Assembly (NCBI GenBank): GCA_017384945.1
Contig: JAFNSO010000037.1
Location: 1-50,071, forward strand
Source of the DNA: Ruminococcus sp.
Lineage (GTDB): Bacteria; Bacillota; Clostridia; Oscillospirales; Acutalibacteraceae
Direction of reading: 5' to 3'
Length of the DNA: 50,071 nt
Made by a program: the position numbers and the translations under genes. Shown here one piece after another: positions 46,595 through 50,071 of this stretch (within the stretch, counting starts at the first letter, position 1; each line of letters begins with the position of its first letter). The notes under the pieces were generated by a model. The model did no database searches. It was given only the letters and a program-made list of their open reading frames with translations, and had not been told where the DNA came from.

Positions 46595-49360
46595 ATGCGT
46601 TATATAAGGAAGGGCGCGGTCATTCTGCTTGCGCTGTGCGTGGTGCTCGGCGCTTTTGCGCTCGCGCCCGCGGCAGGCGCGGCGAGTACGATTTATCTCG
46701 ACGCTTCGGCGGTCTCGATCGGCAACGAGGCGTGGTACGTATGGACTTGGGGAGGAGTTACCGACTCGTGGGTCAAGGGTCAGACCGACTCAAAAAGCGG
46801 TTACCTGAAATTCGACAACGTCGGCTCCTACGTGATTTTCGCGCGTATGGACAAAACAAAGTCTCCCTCCTGGGACAGCGGAACCCTCTGGAACAGAACG
46901 GGGGATTTGTACGTCGAGAACAATATGTACGAAATAACGGGCTGGGGCTCGGGCTACGGCGCTGAGCTCCCGGGCTACTGGAAGGAGTACAAGCCCGACT
47001 CCGAGGTCTCGGGAGACCTTCCCGACACCGAAACAGCCAACTATGAGCTTGCGGAAAACATCAACGACGGAATGGTTTTGCAGGCTTGGAACTGGAGCTA
47101 TGCAAACACCTCCGCTATGCTCGAAAAGGTCAAGGCGGCAGGCTTTACGACGATCCAGATTTCGCCCCCGCAGGTGATCTGCGCCGAAACAAAGGGTCAG
47201 CCCGTCAACAGCAAGACGGCAGGCTGGTGGGCTTACTATCAGCCCGCGGCGTTCAGGCTCAACGACCTCGAGGACAACGCCCTCGGCACAAAGCGCGAGC
47301 TCTTCACCCTTATCGCGAGAGCTCACCAGATGGGAATAAAAATCATCGCGGACGCGGTAATCAACCACGTCGGCGGCAACGAATACAAAAACTACAGCGA
47401 CACAAACCCCTTAAACCACGTCAACGACAGGGTCAAGTACTACGAGCCCGAGCTCTGCTCGAGCACAAACTACTTCCACACCCCTTGGGTGAGTATGAGC
47501 TACAAGGAGCGTTACAGCGACGGCTACTCCGACTACGACATCGAGCAGGATTTAACCCAGCACGCTCAGTCAAATCTCCCCGACCTGAACACCGCTCACC
47601 CATATGTTCAGGACAAGATCTACACCTACCTCAAGGAGCTCGTTGACGCGGGTATCGACGGCTTCCGCGTTGACGCGGCGAAGCATATCGAGACCCCGTC
47701 CGACACCTACTTCAAGTCGGATTTCCTGCCGAACACCCTCGGCAAGGTCACCAAATACGCAAAATCAACGTACAACAAGGACCTTCTCTGCTACGGCGAG
47801 ATCATCGGCGCCTGCGGCGACGGCAGAAGCTGCGACGAGTACACTCCGTTTATGAAGGTCAGCGACACGGGAATGTACTGGGACATCGCGGGCAACGTCC
47901 ACGGCGGCGACGCGGCGAAGGTCATCCCGATGAACACCTACTTTACCTCAAAGTCAAAGTCCGTCCTCTGGAACGAGAGCCACGACTCATTCTGTGACGG
48001 CTCGACCACCGACTGCTCCGAGGTCGAGCTCAACAAGCGCTGGGCGGCGTGCGCCGCGCGCGATACAATAACCGCGATGTACTTCGCCCGTCCGAACAAA
48101 ATGACTCAGGAGCTCGGAGTCGCGAGCGAAAGCTACTGGGCTAACTGGTCGGTCAGAGAGGTAAACAACTTCTCGAACATCTTCGCGGGTCAGGGCGAGT
48201 ACCTCTCCCACGGCTCGAACGTTGCCGTGATAGGCAGAGGTCAGAAGTCGAACAACGGCGGCGCTGTGCTTATAAACTGCGACTTCGGAACGACAAAGAG
48301 CGTCTCCGACGTTCCCGTCTACACCCTCAGAGACGGCGCCTACCACGACCGGATCTCGGGCAACACCTTCACCGTAAAGAGCGGCAGGCTCTCGGGCAAA
48401 ATCGGCGACACGGGAATCGCCGTTCTGTACAAAGACCAGCTCCCCGTCGTTTATGCCGACGAAAGCCGCAGATATTACGACGACAGCGTAAGCGTCACCG
48501 TCAACTCAAAGCGCGCCGACCGCTCGACCTACGAGTACAACGGCGGCGAGCCCGTCGAGTTCTCGGGAAGCAAGGCGATAACCCTCGGAAGCGCGTCCGA
48601 CCAAATCGGCGCGACCTACAAGCTGACCGTCAAGGGCTACCTGAAAGGCAAGCTTGCCGCCGAGGAGACCTACGAGTACACAAAGGACGTCCCCGACGAA
48701 AAGCTCGAGATAACGCTCGACACCAACTCGGTTTCGGGCTGGAGCTCGAATCCGAGCATTTACGCGTGGAACAGCGTTACCCAGACTCCGCTTAGCTCGT
48801 GGCCGGGGATAAAAATGAACGGAAGCTCGGGAAAATACACCTTCTCACTCGACAGAGACTACGACAGGATAATATTCAGCTCGGGCTCGGCTCAGACCGT
48901 GGACATCCCCGTTTTTGACAGCTCGGATTTTATAATTCAGGGAACAAAAGCTCAGAACAGCGGCGGCACCGAGTGCAACAACGTCAAGCGGAACCTCAGT
49001 CTCTACAAGGGACAAAAATACTACCCGGGTCTCGACGAGCCCCCGACAACAACGGAGCCTACAACGGAACCTGTGACAACATCAGAGCCGACGGAGCCGA
49101 CAACGGAGCCCACGGAGCCTGTGACAACATCAGAGCCGACGGAACCGACGACGGAGAAGCCGTCTGTAAAGGGCGACGTTAACGGCGACGGGATTTTCGA
49201 TGTAAGAGACGTGACGATGATAAAACGTTACGTCGTAAAGCTCATAACCTTCACAGAAGAGCAAATCCGCATAGCCGACGTGAACCGCGACGGAGCGATC
49301 GACGTCCGCGACGCGACGAAAATGCAGAGAATCATCGCCAAGATAGATACGTTCGACTAA
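46595..49360 (+). CDS. Secreted GH13 alpha-amylase with C-terminal dockerin
   Basis: A 921-residue extracellular amylase. The signal peptide (about 1-29) ends AGA. An N-terminal beta module (about 31-135, YVWTWGG and W.SGTLWN) looks starch-binding. The GH13 barrel (about 155-560) has region I DAVINH (253-258), region II DGFRVDAAKH with nucleophile D360, region III YGEIIG with acid/base E402, and region IV ESHDS with D464. A CBM26-like module follows (about 710-790, SIYAWN...LSSWPG), then a Thr/Pro/Glu linker and a type I dockerin (about 859-921) with two calcium loops, each followed by VRD.T. RBS GGGAGGAG precedes the ATG. It is the second gene after 43337-46558. The dockerin implies assembly on a cohesin protein encoded elsewhere. 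Confidence 0.95.
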   Translation: MRYIRKGAVILLALCVVLGAFALAPAAGAASTIYLDASAVSIGNEAWYVWTWGGVTDSWVKGQTDSKSGYLKFDNVGSYVIFARMDKTKSPSWDSGTLWNRTGDLYVENNMYEITGWGSGYGAELPGYWKEYKPDSEVSGDLPDTETANYELAENINDGMVLQAWNWSYANTSAMLEKVKAAGFTTIQISPPQVICAETKGQPVNSKTAGWWAYYQPAAFRLNDLEDNALGTKRELFTLIARAHQMGIKIIADAVINHVGGNEYKNYSDTNPLNHVNDRVKYYEPELCSSTNYFHTPWVSMSYKERYSDGYSDYDIEQDLTQHAQSNLPDLNTAHPYVQDKIYTYLKELVDAGIDGFRVDAAKHIETPSDTYFKSDFLPNTLGKVTKYAKSTYNKDLLCYGEIIGACGDGRSCDEYTPFMKVSDTGMYWDIAGNVHGGDAAKVIPMNTYFTSKSKSVLWNESHDSFCDGSTTDCSEVELNKRWAACAARDTITAMYFARPNKMTQELGVASESYWANWSVREVNNFSNIFAGQGEYLSHGSNVAVIGRGQKSNNGGAVLINCDFGTTKSVSDVPVYTLRDGAYHDRISGNTFTVKSGRLSGKIGDTGIAVLYKDQLPVVYADESRRYYDDSVSVTVNSKRADRSTYEYNGGEPVEFSGSKAITLGSASDQIGATYKLTVKGYLKGKLAAEETYEYTKDVPDEKLEITLDTNSVSGWSSNPSIYAWNSVTQTPLSSWPGIKMNGSSGKYTFSLDRDYDRIIFSSGSAQTVDIPVFDSSDFIIQGTKAQNSGGTECNNVKRNLSLYKGQKYYPGLDEPPTTTEPTTEPVTTSEPTEPTTEPTEPVTTSEPTEPTTEKPSVKGDVNGDGIFDVRDVTMIKRYVVKLITFTEEQIRIADVNRDGAIDVRDATKMQRIIAKIDTFD

Positions 49361-49372
49361 ACGAAACGCAAT

Positions 49373-49420
49373 AAACGGGATTGACCCAAAGCTCAGACGA
49401 GCGGGAGTCAATCCCGTTTT
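49373..49420 (+). terminator. Terminator of the plus-strand starch locus
   Basis: A perfect 13-bp stem (49373-49385 with 49407-49419) has a 21-base loop and is followed by TTTTATGTTTT. Confidence 0.85.
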
Positions 49421-49445
49421 ATGTTTTACATATCCTGTTTCCAAA

Positions 49446-49534
49446 ATGTTGCCGATGTTGCCGCGAGATGCAGCCCTTCTCAAAAACGCTTTCTTTTTAG
49501 GAACCGATGTTTTTATCGGCAACATCGGCAACAT
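49446..49534. repeat. Hairpin unit A of the right-end array
   Basis: A perfect 18-bp inverted repeat. The left arm is two tandem copies of ATGTTGCCG (49446-49463); the right arm is its exact complement (49517-49534). The 53-base middle resembles the core of units B-D (AGCCCTTCT and GGAACCGATGTTTTT). Confidence 0.9.
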
Positions 49535-49597
49535 ATTAATATACACATAATATACAATATATAATAACTGTGTTTATATATAAAAATATCAATATAA

Positions 49598-49710
49598 AGC
49601 TTGTTGCAGGTGGAGCAGGTAAATGTAGCCCTTCTTAAAATCACTTCTTTTTAAGGAACCGATGTTTTTACCTGCTCCATCTGCTCCATAATAAATTCTC
49701 ACACTTTTTG
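49598..49710. repeat. Hairpin unit B (113-bp tandem unit)
   Basis: The left arm (49601-49623) and right arm (49667-49689) pair over 19 of 23 positions. The heptamer GGAGCAG occurs once in the left arm and twice, inverted, in the right. The outermost left copy is GTTGCAG. The core contains CCTT...AAGG, a second inner stem. Confidence 0.9.
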
Positions 49711-49823
49711 AGCTTGTTGCAGGTGGAGCAGGTAAATGCAGTCCTTCTTAAAATCACTTCTTTTTAAGGAACCTATGTTTTTACCTGCTCCATCTGCTCC
49801 ATAATAAATTCTCACACTTTTTG
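49711..49823. repeat. Hairpin unit C (113-bp tandem unit)
   Basis: Nearly identical to unit B, with arms at 49714-49736 and 49780-49802. It differs mainly at two or three core positions (GCAGTCC for GTAGCCC, CCTATG for CCGATG). Confidence 0.9.
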
Positions 49824-49936
49824 AGCTTGTAGCAGTTGTAGCAGGTAAATGTAGCCCTTTTCAAAATCACTTCTTTTTAAGGAACCTATGTTTTTACCTG
49901 CTACATCTGCTACATAATAATTTCTCACACTTAATT
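49824..49936. repeat. Hairpin unit D (113-bp tandem unit with switched arm sequence)
   Basis: Same spacing and core as B and C, with arms at 49827-49849 and 49893-49915. All four arm heptamers are GTAGCAG instead of GGAGCAG, so the arms still pair (21 of 23). Confidence 0.9.
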
Positions 49937-50071
49937 AATATCTACTGAACAACCCCCAATTTCAAACTGCGGATAATCAGCCATAACATCTCCGCCCTCA
50001 ACTTCTCAATCTTCCTCAGATTTAGAAGCAAGACGGACATAGCAATGCTGTGGCAAGTCGTTTCTTTTAGC
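49937..50071 (-). other. Right-edge segment with a possible partial minus-strand gene end
   Basis: No complete gene. On the minus strand the edge frame reads KRNDLPQHCYVRLASKSEED and stops at 50006, and the same frame then continues VMADYPQFEIGGCSVDIN to a second stop. An alternative frame is open from the edge to 49942 (LRKIEKLRAEMLWLIIRS). Either could be the 3' end of a gene lying to the right; neither is recognisable. Confidence 0.3.

Noticed and set aside
49130-49546. Minus-strand open frame running through the dockerin end, terminator and hairpin A
   Set aside because: It is antisense to the amylase dockerin, crosses a strong terminator, and its start (MLPMLP) is a translation of the hairpin 9-mers. 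No ribosome site.
49446-49936. CRISPR array
   Set aside because: The units are 113 bp, with the conserved part larger than any spacer and the variable part repeated and inverted within each unit. There is no short repeat with unique spacers and no cas gene in view.

Overview
The window comes from a spore-forming, anaerobic-type Firmicute of the Clostridia, most likely an Oscillospiraceae/Ruminococcus-like gut bacterium that degrades starch. The evidence is a SpoIIID sporulation regulator, a bacterial V-type ATPase operon in the Enterococcus hirae gene order, consensus sigma-A promoters, strong AGGAGG ribosome binding sites, Thr/Pro-rich linkers, BspA-type leucine-rich repeats, CotH-like remnants, and two secreted GH13 amylases carrying dockerins (an amylosome-type arrangement as known from Ruminococcus bromii). 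Base composition is roughly balanced, with A+T-rich intergenic regions. I saw no rRNA, tRNA, complete insertion sequence or CRISPR array.

Layout. 1-7690 (+): penicillin-binding transpeptidase, secA, gltX, glnS, closed by a strong bidirectional terminator. 7710-9956 (-): secreted transglutaminase-like/LRR/Ig-like protein. 10113-14618 (+): spoIIID, then a heterodimeric ABC exporter pair. 14749-17236 (-): secreted parallel beta-helix protein and a DUF1015 protein. 17456-18292 (+): patatin-like lipase. 18435-26945 (+): nine-gene V-ATPase operon ntpFIKECGABD whose proteolipid keeps the Na+ ligand residues. 27157-30447 (+): large Ig-like surface protein under a perfect promoter, followed by a decayed LRR gene remnant. 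30999-36686 (-): fruR-fruK-fruA-ptsH-ptsI, i.e. a fructose PTS together with the general PTS proteins. 37110-38040 (+): small four-helix membrane protein and a lipoprotein. 38171-39553 (-): broken LRR/CotH-like surface protein gene. 39701-49360: divergent starch locus, with a 1111-residue amylase on the minus strand facing a duplicated beta-helix surface protein and a second dockerin amylase on the plus strand.

How it fits together. The amylases would release maltodextrins outside the cell, docked through dockerins to a cohesin scaffold that is not in this window. The fru/pts operon handles fructose uptake and phosphoryl transfer, and HPr keeps both His15 and Ser46 for catabolite control. The V-ATPase couples ATP to a predicted sodium gradient. 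Several large exported proteins (Ig-like, LRR, beta-helix) would decorate the envelope.

The most unusual structure is at the right end (49446-49915). It is an array of four long hairpins, three of them exact 113-bp tandem units. Their arms are built from tandem 9-mers, and the 9-mer sequence changes from hairpin to hairpin while staying matched in both arms. The inner core is conserved. No feature type I know explains it, and it is the best candidate for something undescribed.
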